A DNA stretch of 64,000 nucleotides, from NCBI RefSeq assembly GCF_000952155.1, contig NZ_JYON01000005.1:62001-126000 (forward strand). The letters run 5' to 3'. The notes under the pieces are model-generated. The model was not told the DNA's origin, searched no databases, and saw only the letters and a list, made by a program, of their open reading frames with translations. Position 1 is the first letter of the stretch. The number at the start of each line of letters is the position of its first letter. The position numbers were made by a program, and so were the translations under genes. This stretch comes from Aliterella atlantica CENA595 (lineage in GTDB: Bacteria; Cyanobacteriota; Cyanobacteriia; Cyanobacteriales; Chroococcidiopsidaceae). Positions 44,788 through 52,940 of the stretch are shown here, one piece after another.

Positions 44788-45585
44788 ATGTCACTACAAA
44801 AGTTTCATCTCCAAGCCAAAGGTATTAGTTTAGCTGTAGGTATGGCTTTCTTACTAGGACAAACTAGCGCTATGGCTGCGCCGAGAAATCAGTATGATGG
44901 TTCCAATCCATCAGATGTTGTGGTAGATACAGAAGGCGGAACTTCAGGCTCATCTAGTTCGGGCAATGGTTCATCTAACCCTATTTATGACCGAAATACT
45001 CGGTTTGGCTGTCAGTCATACAATGGGGAATATACTGTGATGTATTTCCCCGAAAGCCAACCTGAGCAAGCTTTTCCTTGGGCAACTCCAGCATCTTTAG
45101 GTGGTGGTTGGAATTCGCAAAGACGTTGTAATGAAATTGCTAGACGCTTAGAGCTATATCGTCCTGATGGCTTAGTGGAACTGACTACAGATGTAGAAAA
45201 TGGCTACAATACTATCTGCGTTACTACAGAGCAAGTTCCTACCTGTCGGATTGTCTTAACAGTTCCTCCTGGACAAGATCCGATTGTTACACGCGATCGC
45301 GTATTTGAAAACTTGACTGTAGCTGACAGCGGCGGGCAAACTGAAGGCGTTTACACCTACAGGGGAGGCAGAGGTAACAGCCAAGTAGATCGTTTGCTCA
45401 ATGTAGGACGTTCAGTTTTGGGTGGAAAGAAACAGTTTTCAGCAAAAAGCATTAACCTCAGACCATTTTTAGATCGCGCTGACGGCGGTACAGGCGCAAA
45501 ACTCAGTAATGGCATACCAGCCAAAAAGTCTGGTGCAACCCCAGCTAGAAACAATCGCAAGCTAAATCCAGGCAGTTTCCGCTAG
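44788..45585 (+). CDS. COP23-domain secreted protein
   Basis: This 265-residue protein has a signal peptide (MSLQKFHLQAKGISLAVGMA, with cleavage after TSAMA) and the COP23 domain known from circadian oscillating protein COP23 of unicellular cyanobacteria. The diagnostic region runs from TRFGCQSYNGEYTVMYFP to CNEIARRLELYRPDGL and TICVTTEQVPTCRIVL, with conserved cysteines probably bridged in the periplasm. A basic, low-complexity tail of about 70 residues is extra. The ATG at 44788 is preferred over a TTG at 44761 because it starts the signal peptide properly. Function of the family is unknown. Confidence 0.85.
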   Translation: MSLQKFHLQAKGISLAVGMAFLLGQTSAMAAPRNQYDGSNPSDVVVDTEGGTSGSSSSGNGSSNPIYDRNTRFGCQSYNGEYTVMYFPESQPEQAFPWATPASLGGGWNSQRRCNEIARRLELYRPDGLVELTTDVENGYNTICVTTEQVPTCRIVLTVPPGQDPIVTRDRVFENLTVADSGGQTEGVYTYRGGRGNSQVDRLLNVGRSVLGGKKQFSAKSINLRPFLDRADGGTGAKLSNGIPAKKSGATPARNNRKLNPGSFR

Positions 45586-45604
45586 GAAAAAGGCTAAAGT
45601 GGAA

Positions 45605-45640
45605 GGGGAAAGGCAAAAGCCGCTTTTCCTCTTTCTTTGG
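45605..45640 (+). terminator. imperfect hairpin with T-rich tail after the COP23 gene
   Basis: GGGGAAAGGC pairs imperfectly (one bulge) with GCCGCTTTTCC around AAAA, and a TCTTTCTTT tail follows. It is a plausible terminator for the COP23 gene. Confidence 0.4.
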
Positions 45641-45758
45641 TCAAATTAAATCGGTGCAAATGGAAGAGCGCTATCAATTAACAATTAAATAAGCTTCCCC
45701 CTTGCTTTCCTTGTCCCTACTAGCTATAAACTCAAAGCAGTAGCTTTTAGCGTTAAAA

Positions 45759-46256
45759 ATGGTTAATCGGCAACGTATTGAACCTGGTCCGGGTCAGGAA
45801 TCGGTTTGGGATTACCCGCGCCCTCCTCGCCTAGAAGATACAAATAAACATATTCAGATTGTATTTAATGAAGTAACGATCGCAGATACGCGCCAGGCAA
45901 AACGGGTGCTGGAAACTAGCCATCCACCTGTTTACTACATTCCCCCTAGCGATATCAAAATGGAGCGGTTGGTGGTGATGCCTCATTCTAGTTGGTGCGA
46001 GTGGAAGGGTAGAGCAGCATACTATACTGTGCTAGTAGGAGAAAGACAAGAACAAAATGCTGCTTGGTATTATCCGGCTCCCACAGCGGCTTTTGCAGCG
46101 ATTAAAGATTACGTAGCTTTTTATGCCCATTTGATGGATGCTTGCTATGTAGATGGCGAACAAGTAAAGTCACAACCAGGCGATTTCTACGGTGGCTGGA
46201 TTACTAGCGATATTGTTGGACCTTTTAAGGGTGGTCCAGGAACTTGGAATTGGTAA
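45759..46256 (+). CDS. DUF427 domain protein
   Basis: This 165-residue cytoplasmic protein matches DUF427. The conserved core is visible as ETSHPPVYYIPPSDIKMERL, CEWKGRAAYYTV, then AAWYYPAPTAAFAAIKDYVA and FYAHLMDACYVDGE. Family members are small beta-barrel proteins of unknown function, common in cyanobacteria and actinobacteria, and sometimes suspected of ligand binding or redox work. The gene is single and is followed by a strong terminator. It has no membrane segment. Confidence 0.9.
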   Translation: MVNRQRIEPGPGQESVWDYPRPPRLEDTNKHIQIVFNEVTIADTRQAKRVLETSHPPVYYIPPSDIKMERLVVMPHSSWCEWKGRAAYYTVLVGERQEQNAAWYYPAPTAAFAAIKDYVAFYAHLMDACYVDGEQVKSQPGDFYGGWITSDIVGPFKGGPGTWNW

Positions 46257-46358
46257 TTTATTTGCTCTCTAGTCAAAACTCGCTCTTTGTTTGCGGCTGC
46301 TGCAAAATATAAATCAAACTTTGAGCGCAATATCTACCTAATTAAATTATCTAAAATC

Positions 46359-46389
46359 TAGATCCATCGAACATGGATCTATTTTTTTT
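46359..46389 (+). terminator. Rho-independent terminator of the DUF427 gene
   Basis: TAGATCCAT (46359-46367) pairs with ATGGATCTA (46373-46381) around CGAAC, followed by eight T residues. It is the clearest intrinsic terminator in the window. The next gene's GAGG ribosome-binding site begins directly after it. Confidence 0.85.
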
Positions 46390-46403
46390 GAGGTTGACAG
46401 ATT

Positions 46404-47708
46404 TTGCTAATATCAACTGCTTTTGTACCTAACCCACTTCCTGACGAGCAAAAAATGACACCAGCAGGTCGTCGTCGCGGCATAAGTAGTCAAATTTTGT
46501 GTATTCGTTATAACCAAGATACGATTAAACCTGTATTATCAGTTCAAAAAGAATTTAATCTTGGTAGTGGAATTATTAGAGGTAGTAGTGCTAGCGATCG
46601 CCTGAGCCTAGATCGCTTTATTGATTGTAAAGGAAAAGAATTATTTGGTGCAGACTTACGTACTGGGACTATTTCTGTTTGGGAACATCAAATACGTTAT
46701 TTATTAAATAAACAATCTAGCAACGACAAAATTATTAGTATTATTACCAATGGTAATTTAACTCAAAACTCTTATTTTGTTGCTTGGTTTAAACAAGATG
46801 GTTTATTAATTCGCTTAAAAGATGAACCTATTGCCACCCAAACTTATGACTGTGTAGTTATTGACAAAGACAATAAAGCTAGCATAGAGCAAGTTAGATT
46901 TCAAAATCAAGATATTCAATCTGAGACTGGTTGGCAAGCTATTTATGCAAATACAAATAAATTGTTATCTCCAGCAGTTCAATTTCTATTTTCTGGGCAA
47001 AGAGTTGTCAAAAACGGACAAGCTATATCTCACCAAGAATTAGCCACACAAATTATTTCTGGTTGCTATGCCGATTTACGTCATGTATTTAGATTCGCTG
47101 CTGTACCTATTACGAGTTACTGGCTAGATTTAGGGCTAGAACAGTTCTATAGCAATCGAAAAATTAATGTAGATACTGTGATGAAAGCTTTGAGATACGA
47201 ACCAATAAGCGTGCGATGGCGAAATTACTGTGATGATGTATATATTGTCAAAAAAGCTTTAGCTGATAAGGGATATCAAGAGTCTAATAATGGCGTTTCA
47301 GGTACTTATTATTTAACTACCAATTCAGTCAATATTGTATTTTTGGAAGCGATTTATTGCCATAACATTCTAGGCATAGATAAGCAAGGCAATCTATGTT
47401 CTATGTATATAACTGGATGGAGTAATAATGTTGGTACAACCTTAGCAGGATTGTCTCAATTAGCCGCTAACGTTTTTCAAGATGCAATTTTACTCAATAA
47501 TGGCGGTGATGTTTTTTACTTAACTAATTACGACCAAAAAGAGCAAATAATTCCTTATAGCAAATTGTCAGAGCCGCGTTGGACTATAGTCGAATCTTGC
47601 GAACAGCGCTATTATATTAGATCGGTACTACTTATGACTTGCGATCGCTCGCTCAACGAGCAAGATATTCAAGTATTGAAACCTAATTTTGATTTAAATA
47701 TTGTCTAA
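46404..47708 (+). CDS. hypothetical protein with NAGPA-like C-terminal region
   Basis: This 434-residue protein has no confident family. The C-terminal third resembles phosphodiester glycosidase (NAGPA) domains: LEAIYCHNILGIDKQGNLCS, YITGWSNNVGTTLAGLSQLA, then DAILLNNGGDVFYLTN, where NNGGD stands in the place of the usual LDGGGS motif. The N-terminus MLISTAFVPNPLPDEQKMTP has no signal peptide. The start is the TTG at 46404, ten bases after a GAGG at 46390-46393, because an in-frame stop precedes it; an ATG at 46455 is an alternative. An enzymatic role on sugar phosphodiesters is possible but weakly supported. Confidence 0.65.
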   Translation: MLISTAFVPNPLPDEQKMTPAGRRRGISSQILCIRYNQDTIKPVLSVQKEFNLGSGIIRGSSASDRLSLDRFIDCKGKELFGADLRTGTISVWEHQIRYLLNKQSSNDKIISIITNGNLTQNSYFVAWFKQDGLLIRLKDEPIATQTYDCVVIDKDNKASIEQVRFQNQDIQSETGWQAIYANTNKLLSPAVQFLFSGQRVVKNGQAISHQELATQIISGCYADLRHVFRFAAVPITSYWLDLGLEQFYSNRKINVDTVMKALRYEPISVRWRNYCDDVYIVKKALADKGYQESNNGVSGTYYLTTNSVNIVFLEAIYCHNILGIDKQGNLCSMYITGWSNNVGTTLAGLSQLAANVFQDAILLNNGGDVFYLTNYDQKEQIIPYSKLSEPRWTIVESCEQRYYIRSVLLMTCDRSLNEQDIQVLKPNFDLNIV

Positions 47709-47749
47709 TATCTAATGCTCAAGAAAGCAATAAACAAACCTATATTTTT

Positions 47750-48100
47750 CTAAAAACTAGCATCAGGCAAAATATGAATTAATCCCTCAGCGATAATTCT
47801 TTTCGACGTGGCAAAACTAGATACAGTCAAGACTCCTACTGTAACTACTACCAAAACTGCAGGCATAACATAACCTAGCTGACGTTTTGGCATTCTTGCC
47901 TTCAAAAATTCTAAGCAGTAATAAGGAATTATTAGCGGCCATAATATCGTAGATATTAATAATAAAACACAAGATAAAAAACCTTCTTCTATTGACAAAT
48001 TGCGCTTTTGGTTAAAAAATTTTAGCCAATTGCTTAGAAAAATAGAACTTGGTAATAGATAAGCAGCTAAAAAAGTAAACTGAATGGTTGTCATAGCCAT
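47750..48100 (-). CDS. small membrane protein of unknown function
   Basis: This 116-residue protein has three likely transmembrane helices: an N-terminal one (FTFLAAYLLPSSIFLSNWL), a central one (FLSCVLLLISTILWPLIIPY) and a C-terminal one (VMPAVLVVVTVGVLTVSSFA), with a basic loop containing KARMPKRQLGY between the last two. I recognise no family. It converges with the NAGPA-like gene from which it is 41 bases away. It begins with ATG at 48100; an internal ATG two codons later is equally usable. Confidence 0.65.
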   Translation of the reverse strand: MAMTTIQFTFLAAYLLPSSIFLSNWLKFFNQKRNLSIEEGFLSCVLLLISTILWPLIIPYYCLEFLKARMPKRQLGYVMPAVLVVVTVGVLTVSSFATSKRIIAEGLIHILPDASF

Positions 48101-48678
48101 TAGCCTGCAAAAATATTTCTCAGTGTTAGTGTATTGGAACTAAATTAAGTTTTACTAAGACGAGTTGACAAATGTCTATGTGTGATAATTAAAAAATAGA
48201 GCAATTAATTCTACTCGCTACGTATATAGTAACTCTTTAGTTAGTAAGGTGAAAGCGATCGCATCTTCCTTAAGTATTAAGTTTAATCGTCAATTAGTGA
48301 TGTTGGGAAAAGAAATAAATAAGAAAGTTACTTAGTCATTAAAGTCTAGATGAAGCTTTGGAAGTTACAGCGAAGCAACTACCAACACGGTTATGCCAGA
48401 ATAAGTAGAATGTTCTACAGCTACAATAAGTTGAGGAGCGCATCAAAGCTTGGCTTTGTGTATATTTTCGGCGGATATAGACTAAAGTGCGATCGCCATC
48501 GCCTACAATTTGCCTAGAGCCTTTTTTGGGGAGAGTCAGAGTATTTTCTAAATTAACAGCAGGTGGGTAGGGTGCGTTGTTCGCAACGCGCCCTACTTTA
48601 GAGAAATTACTAAACAACCAGAGCATTATTTAGTATATTGAGCAATAATTCCCGATAAAACTTCAAATAACCTTATTT
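48101..48678. other. 578-base gap with a dispersed hairpin
   Basis: I see no gene here. It contains the hairpin repeat at 48567-48596 and several GCGATCGC sites. The promoter of the methyltransferase gene at 48679 should lie in its last 100 bases. Confidence 0.6.
48567..48596. repeat. TAGGGTGCGTTG hairpin repeat
   Basis: GTAGGGTGCGTTG (48567-48579) pairs with CAACGCGCCCTAC (48584-48596), with one G-U pair, around TTCG. It is the best-preserved member of the dispersed family in this window. Confidence 0.75.
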
Positions 48679-49599
48679 ATGACTGCTGCTGTAGATAATA
48701 AGCTTGGAATCGCTTCGCGTTTAGTAAATGGCGTACTAGCAATTAAACCTTTAGCAAATCTTGCCAAAAATAGAGCGCGGCAAATGATGATTCAACGCGC
48801 TGAGAAAATCGGCGTACCTTGGACAAAAACAGTGCAAGAGTTAAAATCTCACAACTGGGAAGTAGAACTTGCCCAAGTTGAAAATCCGCAGCTTATTTAT
48901 CCAGAATACTACTTGCGAGCGTTTCACGCCTACGATAACGGCAATCTCAACTGGGAAGCCGCGCTAGAAGTAGAAGTTGCAGCCTATGCCGTTCATGCAG
49001 ACATTTGGAAAGATGCAGGCGCTCAAGGTGACTCTATGCTACGTTCTAGCTATCATGAAGTAATCTCTAGCCAAATACCTTCACAGCCAAAAGATATTTT
49101 AGATATGGGGTGCAGCGTAGGCTTGAGTAGCTTTGCTTTGCAAGCTATGTTTCCTCAAGCAAAGATTACAGGTATAGACTTATCGCCTTATTTTCTTGCA
49201 GTTGCCAAATACCAATCAAGGCAGCGTAATGCCCAAATTGACTGGTTTCATGCTGCTGCGGAAGCAACCCAACTAGCAGCTAATTCCTACGATTTGGTTT
49301 CTAGCTTTTCGATGTTCCACGAATTACCCCAATCAGCAACTCGGCAAATATTTCAGGAAGCACAGCGCTTGCTACGTTCAGGTGGGCATTTCACAATTAT
49401 GGATATGAACCCCAAATCAGAAATATTTACCAAAATGCCACCATATATTTTGACACTACTCAAAAGTACCGAGCCGTATTTAGATGAGTATTCCAGTTTA
49501 GATATCGAACAGGCGCTAGTTGAGGCTGGATTTACAAAACCCACAATCACTTGTAATACTCCTCGGCATCGGACGATAATTGCTAGGAAGCTAGATTAG
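48679..49599 (+). CDS. SAM-dependent methyltransferase, class I
   Basis: This 306-residue protein has an extra N-terminal helical region of about 130 residues before a class I methyltransferase domain. Motif I is ILDMGCSVGLSSFAL, followed by ITGIDLSPYFLAVAKYQS, DLVSSFSMFHELP, and LLRSGGHFTIMDMNP. The arrangement resembles UbiE-like and natural-product methyltransferases. The substrate is unknown. It is followed by a nonamer repeat and the cation transporter gene on the same strand, which may be coincidental. ATG at 48679. Confidence 0.88.
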   Translation: MTAAVDNKLGIASRLVNGVLAIKPLANLAKNRARQMMIQRAEKIGVPWTKTVQELKSHNWEVELAQVENPQLIYPEYYLRAFHAYDNGNLNWEAALEVEVAAYAVHADIWKDAGAQGDSMLRSSYHEVISSQIPSQPKDILDMGCSVGLSSFALQAMFPQAKITGIDLSPYFLAVAKYQSRQRNAQIDWFHAAAEATQLAANSYDLVSSFSMFHELPQSATRQIFQEAQRLLRSGGHFTIMDMNPKSEIFTKMPPYILTLLKSTEPYLDEYSSLDIEQALVEAGFTKPTITCNTPRHRTIIARKLD

Positions 49600-49647
49600 T
49601 TGTGACAAGGAGACAAGGAACACACAAGATAGTAAAAATCATCTCCT

Positions 49648-49683
49648 CCTGCTTCCCCTGCCTCCCCTGCTCCCCCTACTCTC
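49648..49683 (+). repeat. C-rich nonamer tandem repeat upstream of the cation transporter
   Basis: Four nonamers, CCTGCTTCC, CCTGCCTCC, CCTGCTCCC and CCTACTCTC, run up to four bases before the ATG at 49688. They occupy the ribosome-binding region. No purine-rich Shine-Dalgarno is seen. Confidence 0.85.
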
Positions 49684-49687
49684 TTTT

Positions 49688-50602
49688 ATGAGTCATAAGT
49701 CAGCACGTTCTTATGCTTTCCTCTCGATTGCTGCTGCGGTAGCTACTATTGCCCTTAAATTTGGCGCTTATCTTTTTACTAATTCTGTCAGTTTGTTTTC
49801 AGATGCAGCAGAATCAGTTGTAAATTTAGTAGCGGCAGTTGTGGCTGTATGGGCGCTAACACTCGCAGCCCAACCACCAGATGATGAACATACTTTCGGT
49901 CATTCTAAAGCGGAATACTTTTCTAGTGGCTTAGAAGGCGCGTTAATCTTAATTGCGGCTATTAGTATTGGCATAGCGGCATTAGGGAGACTAATTAATC
50001 CTCAACCATTAGAACAAGTAGGCATTGGCTTAATACTTTCTTTAGTTGCAACCGCAATTAACGGTGGAGTAGCCATAATTTTGTTACGTGCGGGAAAGCG
50101 ATTGAGGTCAATTTCATTACGTGCTGACGCGCATCACTTACTTACAGACGTTTGGACTTCGGTAGGAGTATTAGTAGGGCTAGGACTTGTAAAACTAACA
50201 GGCTGGTCAATCTTAGACCCCATTATTGCTTTATTAGTCGCAGTGAATATTGTCTGGGCAGGATTTCGGCTGTTAAAAGAAACAGGTTATGGATTGTTAG
50301 ATACAGCCTTACCAGCATCAGAGCAAAAAATTATTACTGACGTATTAGCAACATACGATCGCCAAGGCATATTATTTCATGCCATGCGATCGCGCGTTGC
50401 TGGTTCGCGCCGCTTTGTCTCTTTCCACGTTCTCGTACCTGGAAATTGGAGCGTGCAGCGCGGACACAATCTTTGTGAAGAAATTGAACTAGCTATTAGT
50501 AAAGCCTTGCCTAGCACCAACATTATGACTCATTTAGAGCCGCTAGAAGACCCGTTATCGTGGGAAGATCAAGGCTTAGACCGATTATCCGAAGAAAAAT
50601 AG
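49688..50602 (+). CDS. cation diffusion facilitator (CDF) transporter
   Basis: This 304-residue CDF protein exports a divalent metal such as Zn2+ or Mn2+ in exchange for protons. The two-metal site motifs are visible: SLFSDAAESVVNL on helix 2 and SLRADAHHLLTDVWTS on helix 5 (the HxxxD pattern), together with the HTFGHSKAEYFSSGLEGALI loop. Six transmembrane helices and a C-terminal cytoplasmic domain (FHAMRSRVAGSRRFVSFHVL) complete the family layout. Metal specificity is not decided. The gene ends one base before the end of the convergent esterase gene. Confidence 0.93.
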   Translation: MSHKSARSYAFLSIAAAVATIALKFGAYLFTNSVSLFSDAAESVVNLVAAVVAVWALTLAAQPPDDEHTFGHSKAEYFSSGLEGALILIAAISIGIAALGRLINPQPLEQVGIGLILSLVATAINGGVAIILLRAGKRLRSISLRADAHHLLTDVWTSVGVLVGLGLVKLTGWSILDPIIALLVAVNIVWAGFRLLKETGYGLLDTALPASEQKIITDVLATYDRQGILFHAMRSRVAGSRRFVSFHVLVPGNWSVQRGHNLCEEIELAISKALPSTNIMTHLEPLEDPLSWEDQGLDRLSEEK

Positions 50603-51226
50603 CTAGGCTTTTACAGCAGATTGTTGTGCCAGGATAAAATTGCGAATCAGGGCTAATACTTCTGGGCGAATTTCATGCCCCATATCAAACTCCTGATACT
50701 GCAACTTCACTCCCATAGCCGACAAAGTATCCCGCGCTTTTTGGGCAGCACTTAGAGGCACAACATAATCTTGCCTACCATGAACTAGCAATACAGGCGG
50801 AAAAACACTACTATCTGGATAACTAACAGGATGCAAATAACCGCTTAAAGCCACCAACCCAGCCAACGGTAGACTTAAACCTACATCTAAAGTCATCGCC
50901 GCACCTTGAGAAAAGCCACTTAAAATCGTTCGTGACAAAGGTACACCCGTACTTGCAGGCAAAGATTGCAGCCAATCAGCCAGCATTTTTTTACCGTCAG
51001 CATACCCTGCATTATTGTCTTGCAAATCGTACCAAGCCCTACCCCCTGCTACATGAGGATGAGCAAACGGAGCATTAGGAAATACAAACTGATAATCAGG
51101 TAAATTTAAGAGCGGGACAACACTAGCCAAATCTTGACTATTAGCACCCCAACCATGCAAAGCGACAACCAGCCCGCGAGGTTCCTTATCCGTAGTCGGC
51201 GGAACCGAAATAACTTGTAAAGACAG
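50603..51226 (-). CDS. alpha/beta hydrolase, phospholipase/carboxylesterase family, possible CTG start
   Basis: This serine esterase has the oxyanion and G-x-S-x-G core: VVALHGWGANSQDLASVVPL at the start, then LSGFSQGAAMTLDVGLSLP with the nucleophile, PVLLVHGRQDYVVPLSAAQK with the acidic residue, and DMGHEI with the histidine. Relatives begin MSLQVISVPP, and here SLQVISVPP is preceded by CTG at 51226, with AGGAG seven bases upstream; the next usable start is a TTG at 51160, which would cut off strand 1. I therefore extend the gene to 51226. It hydrolyses short ester substrates in the cytoplasm. Confidence 0.8.
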   Translation of the reverse strand: MSLQVISVPPTTDKEPRGLVVALHGWGANSQDLASVVPLLNLPDYQFVFPNAPFAHPHVAGGRAWYDLQDNNAGYADGKKMLADWLQSLPASTGVPLSRTILSGFSQGAAMTLDVGLSLPLAGLVALSGYLHPVSYPDSSVFPPVLLVHGRQDYVVPLSAAQKARDTLSAMGVKLQYQEFDMGHEIRPEVLALIRNFILAQQSAVKA

Positions 51227-51233
51227 AGATTTT

Positions 51234-51238
51234 CTCCT
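51234..51238 (-). promoter_or_regulatory. Shine-Dalgarno AGGAG of the esterase, points to a CTG start
   Basis: AGGAG on the minus strand ends seven bases before the CTG at 51226-51224. The reading frame between CTG and the conserved SLQVIS motif is direct. No ATG, GTG or TTG is present between this site and residue 22. Confidence 0.5.
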
Positions 51239-51369
51239 AATATAAAAACTCTCTTAACCTATTGTAATAAAACTAACTTTTCTTTGGCGCTCTTCGCGTC
51301 TAAACGCTACACGCACGTGTTGGCGGTTCGTACTCTTCTTAAATCCAGCAACAAGGAAATTTCTCCAAC

Positions 51370-52902
51370 ATGGCACGTATAGCACTGCTGAGTGTATCCG
51401 ACAAAACAGGACTAATAGATTTCGCTTGCACATTAGTAGAAGAATTCAACTTCGACATTATCAGCAGTGGTGGAACCGCCCAAACCCTAAAATCCGCAGG
51501 TATCCCAGTCACCAAAGTAGCCGAGTACACAGGTTCGCCAGAAATACTAGGCGGTAGAGTCAAAACCTTACACCCGCGCGTACACGGTGGAATTTTAGCC
51601 CGCCGAGACGTACCACAAGACCTAACAGACTTAGAAAACAATCAAATTAGTCCGATTGACTTAGTTGTAGTCAACTTATATCCATTCGAGCAAACGATCG
51701 CCAAACCTGACGTAACTTTAGCAGAAGCGATCGAACAAATCGACATCGGCGGACCTGCATTACTACGAGCATCGGCAAAAAACCACGCTCATGTAACAGT
51801 TTTGTGCGCGCCTAGCAGCTACGATGCATACTTGCAACAATTACGCCAAAATCAAGGTAAAGTAGCGCTAGAATTTCGCCAACAGTGCGCCCAAAAAGCA
51901 TTTTTGCATACAGCACAGTATGACAGTGCGATCGCCAATTACTTAGCAACAGATGCACTACCAGAAAAATTTACCTTAACTGGGCAACAACTCCAACCTC
52001 TACGCTATGGAGAAAATCCCCATCAACCCGCCGCCTGGTATCAAACTGGAAATACTGCTACAGGTTGGGCAGCAGCTACTAAACTGCAAGGTAAAGAACT
52101 AAGTTACAACAACATAGTTGATTTAGAAGCAGCGCAGCGCATAGTTAGCGAATTTACAGATGCACCCGCCGCTGTAATTATCAAACATACTAATCCTTGC
52201 GGTGTTGCCCAAGGCGATAGTGTAGTAGAAGCCTACCAGAAGGCTTTTAACGCCGATTCTACCTCCGCATTTGGCGGTATCGTCGCCTTAAACCGTCCCA
52301 TCGATGCAGCCACAGCCACAGCCTTAACGCAGACATTTTTGGAATGCGTAGTTGCTCCCGATTGCGAAACAGCAGCAAAAGAAATTCTCGCGGCAAAATC
52401 TAAAGTGCGCGTTTTACTGCTTCCCGATGCTAGTAGTAACAAAATTCAGCATACAGTCAAGGTTATATCTGGTGGTTTTTTAGTCCAAGCTGCCGATAAT
52501 TATGTTGCTAATCCCAGCCAATGGCAAATAGTTACAGAACGCCAACCTAGTACCGCAGAAATGGCAGAATTATTGTTTGCCTGGAATGTCTGCAAGCACG
52601 TAAAATCAAATGCGATCGTAGTCACAAAAAATCTTACTACCGCAGGCGTTGGTGCAGGACAAATGAACCGCGTCGGTTCGGTAAAAATTGCCTTAGAGCA
52701 GGCTGGCGAGAGCGCTAAGGGCGGTTTTCTTGCTAGTGATGGGTTTTTCCCCTTTGATGATTCGGTCAAGGCAGCAGCCGCCGCAGGCATAAGTGCGATC
52801 GCTCAACCAGGAGGAAGTTTGCGCGATGCAGATTCTATTAAGGCTGCTAACGAACTGGGGTTGATTATGGTGTTTACTGGGATTCGTCACTTTTTGCATT
52901 AG
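51370..52902 (+). CDS. purH: bifunctional AICAR formyltransferase/IMP cyclohydrolase
   Basis: This 510-residue enzyme catalyses the last two steps of de novo purine synthesis, AICAR to FAICAR and then to IMP. The N-terminal IMP cyclohydrolase (about 1-190) has ARIALLSVSDKTGLIDFACT, SSGGTAQTLKSAGIPVTKV and HPRVHGGILARRD. The C-terminal transformylase has the catalytic KHTNPCGVA motif, LRYGENPHQPAAWYQ and SDGFFPFDDSV. The length is normal for the family. ATG at 51370. It is divergent from the esterase and may be its own transcription unit. Confidence 0.98.
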   Translation: MARIALLSVSDKTGLIDFACTLVEEFNFDIISSGGTAQTLKSAGIPVTKVAEYTGSPEILGGRVKTLHPRVHGGILARRDVPQDLTDLENNQISPIDLVVVNLYPFEQTIAKPDVTLAEAIEQIDIGGPALLRASAKNHAHVTVLCAPSSYDAYLQQLRQNQGKVALEFRQQCAQKAFLHTAQYDSAIANYLATDALPEKFTLTGQQLQPLRYGENPHQPAAWYQTGNTATGWAAATKLQGKELSYNNIVDLEAAQRIVSEFTDAPAAVIIKHTNPCGVAQGDSVVEAYQKAFNADSTSAFGGIVALNRPIDAATATALTQTFLECVVAPDCETAAKEILAAKSKVRVLLLPDASSNKIQHTVKVISGGFLVQAADNYVANPSQWQIVTERQPSTAEMAELLFAWNVCKHVKSNAIVVTKNLTTAGVGAGQMNRVGSVKIALEQAGESAKGGFLASDGFFPFDDSVKAAAAAGISAIAQPGGSLRDADSIKAANELGLIMVFTGIRHFLH

Positions 52903-52912
52903 CGGTTGAAAC

Positions 52913-52936
52913 TTTAGTCCACTCAGGTGGACTAAA
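52913..52936. terminator. hairpin between convergent purH and methyltransferase
   Basis: TTTAGTCCAC (52913-52922) pairs with GTGGACTAAA (52927-52936) around TCAG. It lies in the 38-base gap between purH (+) and the methyltransferase (-) and probably serves both as a terminator, although the U-tracts are short. Confidence 0.55.
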
Positions 52937-52940
52937 AAAT

